Source: Oscillibacter sp. PC13 (GTDB taxonomy: Bacteria; Bacillota; Clostridia; Oscillospirales; Oscillospiraceae). Taken from it: DNA of 64,000 nt. Below, piece after piece: positions 9,550 to 18,894 of this stretch. The notes below the pieces were generated by a model. That model saw only the letters and a list, made by a program, of their open reading frames with translations. It ran no database searches and was not told the origin of the DNA. A program made the translations under genes and the position numbers. Where the stretch lies: contig NZ_FOXE01000004.1 of assembly GCF_900115635.1 (NCBI RefSeq), positions 103,112 to 167,111 of the forward strand, written 5' to 3'. The first letter of the stretch is position 1; each line of letters begins with the position of its first letter.

Positions 9550-10773
9550 ATGGCACAACAGCAGCGGCGGCGCAGGCCGATCAGCCGGGAAGAAGCCCTG
9601 GCCCGGCAGCAGCGCCAGGAAGAACTGAGCCAGCGGGAGCAGGAGAGCCGGGAACTGGCCAAGGGGCCCATTGATTTGCCGTTTCTTGTGCTGGTGCTGC
9701 TGCTGACGGGGATTGGGCTGATTATGCTGCTTTCCGCCAGCTTTCCCTCCGCTTATTACGAGTCCGGAAACCCCATGGCCTATTTTTACCGGCAGGCAAT
9801 TTTCGCAGTGATGGGCGTGGCGGCTATGCTGCTGATCGGCAAAATCAACTACCAGCGGTTCCGTGCACTGGCAAAACCGCTGTTGTTTCTCTCCATCATT
9901 CTGCTTGTGCTGGTGCTGATTCCGCACAATCCCATTGCGCTCAGCGCAAACAATGCTACCCGCTGGCTGGGTATTCGGGGCACTTCGCTCCGGTTCCAGC
10001 CCTCCGAAATTGCCAAGGTGGCGGTGGTGATCTATTTTTCTGACAGCATCTCCAAGAAAAAAGACAAAATGCGCACTTTCCGGTATGGCATTGCGCCCTT
10101 CGCCATCATTCTGGTGGTGCTGGCGGTACTGGTAGGCCTGGAGCCGCATCTCTCCGGCGCAATTTTGATTATGGGCGCGGGTGCAGCCCTCATGCTGGTG
10201 GGAGGAATCCACTGGGGCTGGGTCGGCGCGGCGCTCAGTGCCGCGCTGGGAATGGTTTATGTGGTGCTCTTTGTCATCGGCTACAATACCTCCCGGATTA
10301 CTTACTGGCTCAACCCTTGGGAGGACGCCCAGGGCAAGGGCTACCAGCTGGCGCAGAGCCTACTGACCATTGGCTCCGGCGGCCTTTTGGGTGTTGGACT
10401 GGGCAAGAGCCGCCAAAAGTTTTTATATCTGCCGGAGGAGCATAACGACTTCATTTTTGCAATTGTCTGCGAGGAACTGGGACTGATTGGCGCTGCCATT
10501 ATCATGCTGCTGTTCGCGGCGCTCATTCTGCGGGGGTATTGGATTGCCCTCCATGCCCGCGATAGATTTGGAAGCCTTCTGGTAGTGGGCATCACCACCT
10601 TAATTGGCCTTCAAACATTTTTAAACATCGGTGTGGTGACGGGACTGCTGCCCACAACGGGTATTTCCCTGCCATTCTTCAGCTATGGAGGAACCGCCCT
10701 GTCCATCCAGTTGGCAGAGATGGGAATTGTGCTGTCCGTATCAAGACAGATGAAACCGACAAAGGCCGGGTGA
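9550..10773 (+). CDS. ftsW: Peptidoglycan polymerase FtsW (FtsW/RodA/SpoVE family)
   Basis: A 407-residue SEDS-family glycosyltransferase that polymerises lipid II together with a class B PBP. After a basic, Gln/Arg-rich cytoplasmic tail (residues 1-38) there are about ten membrane helices. The conserved segment FLNIGVVTGLLPTTGISLPFFSYGG is present near the C-terminus. AGGAGGGAG precedes the ATG. Its position between mraY and murG matches both ftsW and spoVE; the sporulation-specific spoVE is an alternative name. The stop codon lies in the loop of a hairpin (10761-10784). Confidence 0.93.
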   Translation: MAQQQRRRRPISREEALARQQRQEELSQREQESRELAKGPIDLPFLVLVLLLTGIGLIMLLSASFPSAYYESGNPMAYFYRQAIFAVMGVAAMLLIGKINYQRFRALAKPLLFLSIILLVLVLIPHNPIALSANNATRWLGIRGTSLRFQPSEIAKVAVVIYFSDSISKKKDKMRTFRYGIAPFAIILVVLAVLVGLEPHLSGAILIMGAGAALMLVGGIHWGWVGAALSAALGMVYVVLFVIGYNTSRITYWLNPWEDAQGKGYQLAQSLLTIGSGGLLGVGLGKSRQKFLYLPEEHNDFIFAIVCEELGLIGAAIIMLLFAALILRGYWIALHARDRFGSLLVVGITTLIGLQTFLNIGVVTGLLPTTGISLPFFSYGGTALSIQLAEMGIVLSVSRQMKPTKAG

Positions 10774-10784
10774 TCCCGGCCTTT
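10761..10784 (+). terminator. Hairpin enclosing the ftsW stop codon
   Basis: Perfect 10-base arms AAAGGCCGGG and CCCGGCCTTT surround a TGAT loop whose TGA is the ftsW stop. Only a short T-run follows, so partial termination or attenuation before murG is more likely than complete termination. Confidence 0.55.
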
Positions 10785-10818
10785 GCAGCCATTTTTGAAT
10801 CAGCGAGGAAGCGGAGTT

Positions 10819-11958
10819 ATGAAAGAGAGCAAACTGCACCGCGTGCTGTTTACCTGCGGCGGAACGGCGGGGCATGTGAATCCGGCCTTGGCGCTGGCAG
10901 GTTTAATACATGAAAAGGCTCCCGATACGGAATTCCTCTTTGTAGGAGCGGAACGGGGACTGGAAAAAAATCTGATTCCAAAAGCGGGATACCCATTCCG
11001 TACGGTCCACATCTCCAGCTTTCACCGTTCCTTCAAGCCAAAGGAGATTCAGCATAATCTGGTCTCCATCAAAAATCTGATGAAGGCGCCCGGTGAAGCA
11101 CGTGCGATTTTACAGGAGTTCCGTCCGGATGTGGTGATTGGCACGGGCGGCTATGCCAGCTTTCCAATGGTGAAGGCGGCTGCCAAGGCGGGTATTCCCA
11201 CGGCAATTCATGAATCCAATATGGTGCCGGGACTCACCACAGAGATGCTGGAGCCTTTTGCAGACCGCATTATGGTTGGATTTGAGGCGTGCCGCCAGCA
11301 CTACAAGCACCCAGAGAAAGTGGTTGTTACCGGCACACCGGTACGGGGCGGCTTCCTGCGGCTGACTAAGGCGGAGGCTAAGCGGCAGGTGGGCGTGGAC
11401 GATGGAAAACCCTTGGTGGTTTCCTTTTGGGGATCGCTGGGGGCTTCCGGTATGAACCGGCAGATGGCGGACTTCTTAGTGCTGGAGGCGGCAAAGGAGC
11501 CCTTTCACCATATTCATGGCGCGGGGGCAGCCGGATACCCAGTGATGCTGCAGATGCTGCAGGAAAAGAAAATGGATGTGAACATGCATCCAGCGATCCA
11601 ATTGCGGGAGTATATTTATGATATGGCCCCTGTCATGCGGGCCGCAGATCTGGTAATATGCCGGGCAGGTGCATCAACCATCAGCGAGCTGACGGTGCTG
11701 GGTGTCCCGGCGCTGATTGTACCGTCCCCGTATGTGACCAACAACCATCAGGAAAAAAATGCACGGGTGTTGGAGAATGCCGGTGCCGCTGATGTGCTTT
11801 TGGAGAAGGAGGCTACCGGTCAGATCCTATTTCAAAAGGCGTGCAGAATTCTACATGATGCGCCGCGCATGGCTTCTATGGAAAAAGCTATGGCATCCAT
11901 GGGAATCCGGGACGCAACGGAACGGATTTACCAGACCGTGCTGGAAATTACACAGTAA
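10819..11958 (+). CDS. murG: UDP-N-acetylglucosamine:MurNAc-pentapeptide-PP-undecaprenol GlcNAc transferase
   Basis: MurG converts lipid I to lipid II at the inner membrane face. The 379-residue GT-B protein has the N-terminal glycine loop CGGTAGHVNPA (near residues 13-23), the GTGGYASFP motif, and the C-terminal donor-site segment CRAGASTISELTVLGVPALIVP. AGGAAG lies 8 bases before the ATG at 10819. It is slightly longer than E. coli MurG (355). Confidence 0.96.
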   Translation: MKESKLHRVLFTCGGTAGHVNPALALAGLIHEKAPDTEFLFVGAERGLEKNLIPKAGYPFRTVHISSFHRSFKPKEIQHNLVSIKNLMKAPGEARAILQEFRPDVVIGTGGYASFPMVKAAAKAGIPTAIHESNMVPGLTTEMLEPFADRIMVGFEACRQHYKHPEKVVVTGTPVRGGFLRLTKAEAKRQVGVDDGKPLVVSFWGSLGASGMNRQMADFLVLEAAKEPFHHIHGAGAAGYPVMLQMLQEKKMDVNMHPAIQLREYIYDMAPVMRAADLVICRAGASTISELTVLGVPALIVPSPYVTNNHQEKNARVLENAGAADVLLEKEATGQILFQKACRILHDAPRMASMEKAMASMGIRDATERIYQTVLEITQ

Positions 11959-12023
11959 CCATCGTTTCCCTGTGCCCATAGGATGGACTGTTGAACCATC
12001 TTAGGTTACGGAGGGGAACGTGT

Positions 12024-13313
12024 ATGAGCCAGCTTTTGGTGAGAGGCGGCGGCTGTCTGCGGGGTTCGGTGACGGTCCAGGGGGCGAAAAACAGCGTACT
12101 GCCGATTTTGGCAGCAACGCTGCTGGCACGAGGCCAAGTGGTGCTGGAGGGCTGCCCGCATCTGCGGGATGTAGATGCTTCTATCCGGATTCTGCGGTAT
12201 CTGGGCTGCGAGGCGCAGTGGGAGGGAAGCACCCTGATTGTCGATACGGCTGCCTTGAAGCGCTGCGAAATTTCTGATATACTAATGCGGGAAATGAGAT
12301 CCTCTGCCATTTTTCTGGGAGCAATTTTAGCCAGATGCGGCAGGGCGGATCTTAGCTATCCGGGCGGCTGTGAGCTGGGACCACGCCCCATTGACCTGCA
12401 TCTCTCCGGCCTGCGGGATTTGGGGGCGGAGATCACAGATGAGGGCGGCGTTCTCCACTGCAGAGCGGCGGAGCTCCGGGGACGGGAAATTCTGCTGAGC
12501 CTGCCCTCCGTAGGGGCGACGGAAAACCTGATGCTGGCTGCCTGCGGGGCGTCAGAGACTACCGTGATTTCCAACGCTGCGCGGGAACCGGAAATTGTGG
12601 ATCTCCAGAACTTCCTAAACGCCTGCGGCGCAAAGGTTTCCGGAGCAGGCAGTTCTGCCATTACGGTAGAGGGCGGGCAATCGCTTCACGGATGCGTCTA
12701 TGGCTGTATGCCGGATCGGATTGTAGCGGCAACCTACCTCTGCGCAGCGGCCTCGGCTGGCGGAGAAATCTTTCTCAGAGGGGCTGAGGAGCGGCATCTG
12801 GCCCCGGTTACCGCTGTACTGCGGGAGGCAGGCTGTACGATTGTCTCTGACAGTTCCGGTATTCTCTGCGCCAGCCGGAAGCGGCTGCGGGCAGTGAGAA
12901 CGGTAAGAACGGCACCCTATCCGGGTTTTCCAACAGATGCCCAGGCAATTTTAATGGCGGCCTTGCTGCGCAGCCGGGGCGCAACTGTATTCGAAGAAAA
13001 TATTTTTGAAAATCGTTACCGGCATGTGGACGAACTGGTCCGTATGGGGGCAGAAATTCAGGTGTCCGGCCGTGTGGCAGTGGTCACCGGTGTAGAGACG
13101 CTTCACGGCGCACCGGTGCGGTGTACGGATTTGAGAGGTGGGGCGGCATTGTGCGTGGCCGCCCTGGCGGCAGAGGGCGATACCCATATCTCAGAAATCG
13201 GTCACATTGACCGGGGATATCAGGATATTGCCAGGGATCTGCAGGCGTTGGGCGCCGATATCGCCAGGGTGGAGAGTCCCGAGAATTCGAACCCTGACAG
13301 GCGCCAGAGATAG
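12024..13313 (+). CDS. murA: UDP-N-acetylglucosamine 1-carboxyvinyltransferase
   Basis: MurA transfers enolpyruvate from PEP to UDP-GlcNAc, the first committed step of peptidoglycan synthesis and the target of fosfomycin. The 429-residue protein shows the N-terminal QGAKNSVLPILAA segment and the active-site loop GGCELGPRPIDLHL; the Cys (not the Asp of resistant forms) predicts fosfomycin sensitivity at this enzyme. GGAGGGG precedes the ATG by about 8 bases. Placement between murG and ftsQ is typical of Clostridia, where murB or murC may also occur but are missing here. Confidence 0.95.
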   Translation: MSQLLVRGGGCLRGSVTVQGAKNSVLPILAATLLARGQVVLEGCPHLRDVDASIRILRYLGCEAQWEGSTLIVDTAALKRCEISDILMREMRSSAIFLGAILARCGRADLSYPGGCELGPRPIDLHLSGLRDLGAEITDEGGVLHCRAAELRGREILLSLPSVGATENLMLAACGASETTVISNAAREPEIVDLQNFLNACGAKVSGAGSSAITVEGGQSLHGCVYGCMPDRIVAATYLCAAASAGGEIFLRGAEERHLAPVTAVLREAGCTIVSDSSGILCASRKRLRAVRTVRTAPYPGFPTDAQAILMAALLRSRGATVFEENIFENRYRHVDELVRMGAEIQVSGRVAVVTGVETLHGAPVRCTDLRGGAALCVAALAAEGDTHISEIGHIDRGYQDIARDLQALGADIARVESPENSNPDRRQR

Positions 13314-13352
13314 AAATTCGGCAGACAGAAATCAAAACTTAGGAGAAAACGA

Positions 13353-14117
13353 ATGGCCAGACGCAGACATTCCAACCGGCGGCGAAGAGGGGGAAGCATG
13401 GGCTTCCTCTATAAGCTGCTGTCTATGTTGGTGATCTGTACAGCGGTAATCCTGGCCCTGACACTGTTTTTCCGGGTGGATGTCATCGTCGTTACCGGGA
13501 CAGAGCAATACACGGAGGAACAGGTAACAGAGGCCACCGGCGTGGAGCGGGGAGACAATTTGATTTTGCTGAACAAGTACGACGTGCAAAATCGCATCCG
13601 GGAACAGCTGCCCTATATTGAGTGGATTCGTATCAACCGTAAACTGCCAGACACGCTGCTGGTGGAGGTGGTGCAGGAGTGCAGGCAGCCGCTGGCAATT
13701 GTGCAGGACGGCAGCGCCTGGATCATGAGTCCCAGCGGAAAGATTGTGGATCAGAAGGAGATCCCTGCGGCACAGCAGTACCCGGTGATTGATGGCTGCC
13801 AGCTTCTGGCACCGTCAGTTGGAACACCGATGGCATTGGCCACAGAGTATGCAACCCAGCAAAGCAGCTTGCTGGAGTTGCTGTCGGCATTGGAGGAATC
13901 CGAAATGCTGGATCAAGTAGATGCCATTCATTTAGAAGATCTGTCGGTGCTCACGATGGAGTATGCCGGACGTTTTCGTGTAGAGATGCCCTATGGGGCT
14001 GACTACGCCTACAAACTCCGGGCGCTTGAGGTCGTGATCGGAAAACTGGAGACCAACCAGACCGGTACGATTCAACTGGTCCGGGATGACGGGCGTATTA
14101 ATTTTATCGAAGATTGA
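13353..14117 (+). CDS. ftsQ: FtsQ/DivIB cell-division protein
   Basis: A bitopic divisome protein of 254 residues. It has a very basic cytoplasmic start (ARRRHSNRRRRGG), a membrane helix at about residues 18-40 and an extracellular POTRA domain beginning VDVIVVTGTEQYTEEQV, followed by the FtsQ/DivIB beta domain. It bridges FtsL/FtsB and controls septal synthesis. AGGAG lies 7 bases before the ATG at 13353. A terminator follows, so ftsZ is at least partly separately transcribed. Confidence 0.9.
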   Translation: MARRRHSNRRRRGGSMGFLYKLLSMLVICTAVILALTLFFRVDVIVVTGTEQYTEEQVTEATGVERGDNLILLNKYDVQNRIREQLPYIEWIRINRKLPDTLLVEVVQECRQPLAIVQDGSAWIMSPSGKIVDQKEIPAAQQYPVIDGCQLLAPSVGTPMALATEYATQQSSLLELLSALEESEMLDQVDAIHLEDLSVLTMEYAGRFRVEMPYGADYAYKLRALEVVIGKLETNQTGTIQLVRDDGRINFIED

Positions 14118-14118
14118 C

Positions 14119-14152
14119 GAAAAGGGAGAGGCAGACTGCTGCCTCTTCTTTT
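14119..14152 (+). terminator. Terminator after ftsQ
   Basis: AGAGGCAG and CTGCCTCT arms extended by AAAAG/CTTTT form a hairpin immediately after the ftsQ stop, ending the mraZ-to-ftsQ transcript. Confidence 0.65.
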
Positions 14153-14188
14153 CAGTATAAAAAAGTGTGGGAAAAGGCAACGGAACTC

Positions 14189-14217
14189 TTGACCGGGCGT
14201 GGAAAGTGTCATACAAT
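14189..14217 (+). promoter_or_regulatory. Sigma-A promoter of ftsZ
   Basis: TTGACC at 14189-14194 and TACAAT at 14212-14217 with a 17-base spacer, about 80 bases before the ftsZ start. Independent ftsZ promoters are common. Confidence 0.65.
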
Positions 14218-14302
14218 AAACTAAATACATAAAACCACTGTATCTTGCGAAATCCAGGGGAGATTTTCCCCTTTCCCACAAATGATAGTAGGAGGCACCA
14301 AC

Positions 14303-15451
14303 ATGGCATTTGGTTTGGAAACCGGTCCCGAGACCGTGGTCAATATTAAGGTCATCGGCGTCGGCGGCGGTGGCAACAATGTGGTAAACCGCATGGTTCG
14401 TTCCGGCGCCAAGGGCGTGGAGTTTGTGGCTGTCAACACGGACAAGCAGGCGCTGAATACCTCCAGCGCGACCTATAAAATTCAGATCGGCGAAAAACTG
14501 ACCCATGGCCAGGGTGCCGGTGCAGATCCGGAAGTTGGCCGCAAAGCTGCCGAGGAGAGCCGCAACCAGATTGCCAAGGCGCTGGAGAATACGGATATGG
14601 TATTCATCACTGCCGGTATGGGCGGCGGAACAGGCACCGGCGGTGCGCCCATTGTGGCGGAGATTGCCAAGGAGATGGATATTCTGACGGTGGCTGTAGT
14701 GACAAAGCCGTTTGGCTTTGAGGGACCCCGCCGGATGCGGGCGGCCGAGTCGGGAATTGCCGAGCTTCAGGATAAGGTGGATTCCCTGGTGATTATTCCC
14801 AATGAGCGATTGAAGCACGCTACGGATCAAAAGATCACCTTTGCAAATGCTTTTGAAATTGCCGATGATGTGCTGCGCCAGGCAGTGCAGTCCATTTCCG
14901 ACCTCATCAAGGATACCGGTTTCATCAATCTGGACTTTGCGGATGTCACTGCCATTATGAAAAACGCCGGTATGGCTCATATGGGCGTCGGCCGGGCGGC
15001 TGGCAAAGGCAAGGCCGAGGAGGCTGCCAAGATGGCAATTTCCAGTCCCCTGCTGGAGACTTCTATCGAGGGGGCAAAGGGCGTCTTGATCAATATTACC
15101 GGATCCATGGACATCGGGCTGGAAGAAGTGGAGCAGGCGGCCTCTCTGGTGCAGCAGGCTGTCCATCCAGATGCGCTTACCATTTTTGGCGCTACCTTCG
15201 ACGAGACGCTGGATGACGAAATCCGGGTCACCGTAATTGCCACCGGATTTGATAAGGCACCAGCACAGCTGCCAAAGATGCCGAATGTACAGACCGGTAC
15301 GTCCGCCGGCATGGTTTCCGATGTATCTGGGGAGGCAGATCCCCAGCAGCACGCCGCCGTAAAGGCACCGCAGCCCTTGGCACCGGAGCCGGAGCCGGAG
15401 GATGAGGATCCTTTTGATGATATTTTTAAAATTTTTAACAAACGAGATTGA
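14303..15451 (+). CDS. ftsZ: Cell division protein FtsZ
   Basis: The tubulin-like GTPase that forms the Z ring. The 382-residue protein has the tubulin signature GGGTGTG at residues 107-113, the T7-loop segment [11 protein letters not shown] near residue 210, a flexible Pro/Glu-rich linker, and a C-terminal tail ([19 protein letters not shown]) that binds FtsA, SepF or ZapA partners. The ATG at 14303 has AGGAGG seven bases upstream. It has its own promoter and terminator; no ftsA lies beside it. Confidence 0.98.
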   Translation: MAFGLETGPETVVNIKVIGVGGGGNNVVNRMVRSGAKGVEFVAVNTDKQALNTSSATYKIQIGEKLTHGQGAGADPEVGRKAAEESRNQIAKALENTDMVFITAGMGGGTGTGGAPIVAEIAKEMDILTVAVVTKPFGFEGPRRMRAAESGIAELQDKVDSLVIIPNERLKHATDQKITFANAFEIADDVLRQAVQSISDLIKDTGFINLDFADVTAIMKNAGMAHMGVGRAAGKGKAEEAAKMAISSPLLETSIEGAKGVLINITGSMDIGLEEVEQAASLVQQAVHPDALTIFGATFDETLDDEIRVTVIATGFDKAPAQLPKMPNVQTGTSAGMVSDVSGEADPQQHAAVKAPQPLAPEPEPEDEDPFDDIFKIFNKRD

Positions 15452-15463
15452 TTAAAAAATGGA

Positions 15464-15497
15464 AACCCCCACAGGTTTTTACCTGCGGGGGTTTTTC
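15464..15497 (+). terminator. Terminator after ftsZ
   Basis: Arms AAACCCCC-CAGGT and ACCTG-GGGGGTTT around TTTT, followed by TTTTTC. Confidence 0.85.
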
Positions 15498-15640
15498 AAT
15501 TCCCTGCTTTGACCGATTGACAATCTTTGCTATGGAGGGACTTCCGCTTTTTGCAAGGCGTGATTTACTTTCTTCCGCAGAAGATAGCGTTGCCGACAAA
15601 TTTTGTGTTTGCCGGCTGTACGTCAGAAAGGGGTGATTGC

Positions 15641-16699
15641 ATGTATGAATACGTTCAAAAGGCAAAAAACGGGCTGCGGGGCGGCGCAGCGCTGCTTTTG
15701 GCACTTTTTTTGTGTGCCGCGGTACCGGCACAGGCCGCCGGAGAAACCATGATTGCCGAAACGGACCACTCTGCTTCCGCCCGGATGCTGGTACCAGTGG
15801 GACACACCGTTGGCATCAAATTGTTTGCAAGAGGTGTGCTGGTGGTGAAGCTGTCAGACGGCGGTACACCTGCACAAGAATGCGGTTTGCAAAAGGGAGA
15901 TGTAATTGTGAAATGCGGAGGTGTTTCTGTGACCTCCACAGAGCAATTCCAATCCCTTTTGCAAAAAAACGGCAAGGAGGAAACGGATTTACAGGTACGG
16001 CGGGAGGGAAAAAACATGACACTCTGTGTTTCTCCCGAACAGAATGAAATGGGGACGTATAGCATTGGTGCCTGGATTCGGGACAGCATGGCCGGCATTG
16101 GCACCATGACCTTTTACGACCCGGAAAGCGGTGCCTTTGGCGCATTGGGGCACGGGATTACGGATGCGGATACTGCGCTGCTGATGCCATTCTCCGCTGG
16201 CTCGATTCTGCCCTCCACAGTAAAAGCGGTGAAAAAGGGAACTGTAGGCGAGGCCGGAGAGCTGCGGGGAGATTTTGATCTAAGCGGGGACATCGGCGAG
16301 CTGTATGCAAACACCAACAGCGGTATTTTTGGTACAGTGGCCGCCAGCGAGCTGGTGGAGCAGATGGGAGATGCCATCCCTGTGGCGGATTCCGACCAAG
16401 TTCACCCGGGAGATGCCACGATTCTGTCCAATGTGCAGGGAGATGCAGTAAAAGAATATCAGATTGAAATTTTAAAAGTAGTCGATCATGCTGCGGATGG
16501 CAGGGATTTGGTGATTTCCGTCACGGATCCGGAGCTGCTCGCCCTGACTGGCGGCATTGTGCAAGGAATGTCCGGAAGCCCCATTTTGCAGGATGGGACG
16601 TTTGTTGGCGCCGTGACACACGTATTGCTGAATGATCCAACCAAAGGTTATGGAATTTTCCTAGAAAATATGCTGGAAGACAGCAGCGCTGCGGCATAA
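15641..16699 (+). CDS. spoIVB: SpoIVB peptidase
   Basis: A forespore-secreted S55 serine peptidase that triggers pro-sigma-K processing across the inter-spore space in sporulating Firmicutes. The 352-residue protein has an N-terminal signal/membrane segment (about residues 10-35), a PDZ domain (residues 60-130) and a peptidase domain with His in ALGHGITD and Ser311 in GMSGSP. The ATG at 15641 follows AAAGGGGTGAT. As in Bacillus it lies upstream of spo0A, here with a Nudix gene inserted on the other strand. Expected control is by sigma-G; I could not identify a convincing promoter. Confidence 0.95.
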   Translation: MYEYVQKAKNGLRGGAALLLALFLCAAVPAQAAGETMIAETDHSASARMLVPVGHTVGIKLFARGVLVVKLSDGGTPAQECGLQKGDVIVKCGGVSVTSTEQFQSLLQKNGKEETDLQVRREGKNMTLCVSPEQNEMGTYSIGAWIRDSMAGIGTMTFYDPESGAFGALGHGITDADTALLMPFSAGSILPSTVKAVKKGTVGEAGELRGDFDLSGDIGELYANTNSGIFGTVAASELVEQMGDAIPVADSDQVHPGDATILSNVQGDAVKEYQIEILKVVDHAADGRDLVISVTDPELLALTGGIVQGMSGSPILQDGTFVGAVTHVLLNDPTKGYGIFLENMLEDSSAAA

Positions 16700-16706
16700 T
16701 ACAAGC

Positions 16707-16740
16707 TTGCCGGCGTCCAGAAGTGGACGCCGGCAAATTT
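16707..16740. terminator. Bidirectional terminator, spoIVB / Nudix
   Basis: Perfect 13-base arms (16707-16719 and 16724-16736) around GAAG, with T-runs on both strands, between two convergent genes. Confidence 0.9.
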
Positions 16741-17304
16741 TTAAGATAGTTGAAGCAATTTTGCATTCAGCTTTTTGTAAATCCGCTCCTGAAACCAAGG
16801 TTCTGAAGAGGCGGCAACCGCATCATCCAGGAGAAACCAGCCTACGCGGCTGTTTTCATCTATCTTGCAGCGGACAGGTGCCGTTGGATCTGCCTCCAAC
16901 AAATATGTGAGGTTTAGATGCAGGTGGGAGGAAACATAGCTGCCATGCTTTTCATGGCCGTCCACAGTCAAAATTTCCAAAGAAAAAATTTCACGTGTTA
17001 TCGGCTTTACGAAAGAGAGGCCGCTTTCCTCCCTCACTTCCCGCATAGCCACGGACAGCAAATCCTTCTCCCCATCCGCGTGGCCGCCCAGCCACGCCCA
17101 GGAATGGTATAGGTTGTGATAAGCCATAAGCACTTTCGTATGGCTGGCATCCGTCACCCAAGCGGAGGCTGTCAGGTGGGCAGAGGCATTCTCCCGGGTA
17201 TACAGCGGCTCACCATTGAGCAGCCGCCGCAGAATCTCCTCCCGATCCCGCGCTTCCTGCTCATTCCAAGGCTGATATCGATGTAAGGATTCCAAAATAT
17301 CCAT
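16741..17304 (-). CDS. Nudix hydrolase
   Basis: A 187-residue Nudix enzyme. The helix-loop-helix box is readable as GGHADGEKDLLSVAMREVREESGL with the REVREESG metal-binding core; the first Glu is displaced by one residue relative to the consensus. Substrate is unknown; the arrangement resembles NUDIX proteins annotated as ADP-ribose or NADH pyrophosphatase-like. I used the ATG at 17304, which begins at the conserved MDILESLHRY and has an AAAGGcGGTG-type ribosome site. It sits alone on the minus strand between spoIVB and spo0A, breaking a usually adjacent pair. Confidence 0.85.
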   Translation of the reverse strand: MDILESLHRYQPWNEQEARDREEILRRLLNGEPLYTRENASAHLTASAWVTDASHTKVLMAYHNLYHSWAWLGGHADGEKDLLSVAMREVREESGLSFVKPITREIFSLEILTVDGHEKHGSYVSSHLHLNLTYLLEADPTAPVRCKIDENSRVGWFLLDDAVAASSEPWFQERIYKKLNAKLLQLS

Positions 17305-17619
17305 CCTGCACCGCCTTTCTCTTATCATAATAAGTTTATTACAATTGGAAGTAGAAGGAAATAAAAAAGTTTCGGGAACCCCTTGAAGCAGAAGGAATTC
17401 AGGCAAGTCACGAAAAAAGAGTCGAATGATTCTTGGAATTTATTTACAGTTTTGTGTTGCAAAACATGTCCGTTTATGCTAATTTATAGAAAACGTGATT
17501 TGAAGCTTCATGAATCCGTCGTAAAGGGGAACTGGGATTCTGACCGCGCGGGAAAGATCCTGGATACCGGGAAATCCATTTCAGCATATTTCAAAAATCT
17601 GGAAAAGGACAAGGAAAAC

Positions 17620-18390
17620 ATGGATGTCAGAAGAACTGTATTGCTGGTAGATGCAAATGAAGAATTCCGCATGCTGTTGCGGGAGGAGATAGATCAGACA
17701 GGGGAATTCATGGTAGTGGGTTCCGCGGGAGATGGAACGGAAGCTTTGCAGTTGGTCGAGCAAAAGAAACCCGATTTGATTCTGATGGACGTGATCTTGC
17801 CGGGGCTGGACGGTTTCGGTGTGATGAAAAAACTGAAGATGATAGGGGAGCGGACGCCAAAAGTAATTTGCCTCTCTGCCTTTTGCAGCGACCGGGCTGT
17901 GGCGGAGGCAATGGAATTAGGAGCTGCCTATTTCCTCGGGAAGCCGTATGAAAAAGAGACGCTTCTGGATCGAATGCGGGCGGCCTTTGGACAACCGGCA
18001 GCGGCAGCCGAACAACATCCGGCCGAATTGAAAAATCTGGTGACGTCTATCATTCATGAGATTGGTGTCCCGGCGCATATCAAGGGATATCAGTACCTGC
18101 GAGAGGCAATTATGATTGCAGTGGATGACATGGATGTGATCAACGCAGTGACAAAAGTACTTTATCCTGAGGTAGCAAAGCGGTTCAATACCACGCCTTC
18201 TCGAGTGGAACGTGCAATTCGCCATGCCATTGAAGTGGCCTGGGATCGGGGCGATTTGGAAACGCTCCAAAAATTTTTCGGTTACACCGTTTCCAATGCG
18301 AAGGGGAAACCCACCAACAGCGAGTTTATCGCCATGATTGCAGACCGTCTGGTACTGGAACAGCGGGGACAGAAGACTGCTCATGCTTGA
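17620..18390 (+). CDS. spo0A: Sporulation master regulator Spo0A
   Basis: The response regulator that starts sporulation when phosphorylated. The 256-residue protein has a receiver domain with phospho-acceptor Asp57 ([10 protein letters not shown]) and Lys in GKPYEKE, a Pro/Ala-rich linker, and the Spo0A DNA-binding domain whose recognition helix [18 protein letters not shown] is nearly invariant. Oddity: the acidic pair that binds Mg2+ (DD in B. subtilis, VADDNRE) reads VDANEE here, so the second acid is Ala12. AAGGA precedes the ATG by 4 bases. A terminator follows at 18508. No sigma-H promoter with correct spacing was found upstream. Confidence 0.96.
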   Translation: MDVRRTVLLVDANEEFRMLLREEIDQTGEFMVVGSAGDGTEALQLVEQKKPDLILMDVILPGLDGFGVMKKLKMIGERTPKVICLSAFCSDRAVAEAMELGAAYFLGKPYEKETLLDRMRAAFGQPAAAAEQHPAELKNLVTSIIHEIGVPAHIKGYQYLREAIMIAVDDMDVINAVTKVLYPEVAKRFNTTPSRVERAIRHAIEVAWDRGDLETLQKFFGYTVSNAKGKPTNSEFIAMIADRLVLEQRGQKTAHA

Positions 18391-18507
18391 TGCCCTGTTC
18401 TACAAGGGCTGTAAGAATGGACGAAAGTGAAGCCATAGCAAAATTTTATCGAAGTTCGCATGAAAGGTCAAGCTTAAGCTGGTAAATCTTTTGATGACAG
18501 CAATAAA

Positions 18508-18556
18508 CACTCTCGATTGATTGGATTGAAAAATTCAGTGAATCGAGAGTGCTTTT
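18508..18556 (+). terminator. Terminator after spo0A
   Basis: Perfect 11-base arms CACTCTCGATT (18508-18518) and AATCGAGAGTG (18541-18551) followed by CTTTTGT, with a 22-base loop. Confidence 0.7.
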
Positions 18557-18834
18557 GTAAAAATGGAAAATAGGGGCGTATGCTCAATAAACGCTTATAT
18601 CAGGGTATATGAGCACAATTCAATGAATATAGGCTGTTGAACACTGCTGCGGGCGCACTGCGGTTGGTATTATTCTTGGATGCTGCTGGATATTTTGGCT
18701 GGGGAAGGCGTTGCCCTCCAGTTTGATATGCAAAGGTGATGCTGTTCCGCCCAATAGCACCTGCAACAAGCTGGATAAAAAAGGAGCTGTCCCAGTTGAC
18801 CTTGTGGGATTTTGCCAAATATCGGGGGTTTTGC
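18557..18834. other. Non-coding stretch between spo0A and the TSCPD gene
   Basis: No frame here has a ribosome site, family motif or coding-like composition. I see no tRNA or riboswitch signature. The gap ends with the promoter at 18835. Confidence 0.5.
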
Positions 18835-18863
18835 TTGCCTTTTTGATTCAGTTATGGTATTCT
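18835..18863 (+). promoter_or_regulatory. Promoter of the TSCPD-protein gene
   Basis: TTGCCT (18835-18840), 17-base spacer, and an extended -10 TGG-TATTCT (18855-18863). Confidence 0.5.
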
Positions 18864-18894
18864 GTTCTGGAAAATAAAAAGGAGATCAGAAACA

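Noticed and set aside
8300..9556. A 418-codon open frame on the minus strand
   Set aside because: It is antisense to mraY, low in family likeness, His/Gln-rich and has no ribosome site; it is the shadow of a GC-rich gene.
14072..15352. A 426-codon open frame on the minus strand
   Set aside because: Antisense to ftsZ; composition is a by-product of ftsZ codon use.
17391..17427. GAAGGAATT and GTCGAAT considered as a sigma-H promoter of spo0A
   Set aside because: Both boxes match consensus, but the 21-base gap is too long for sigma-H spacing.
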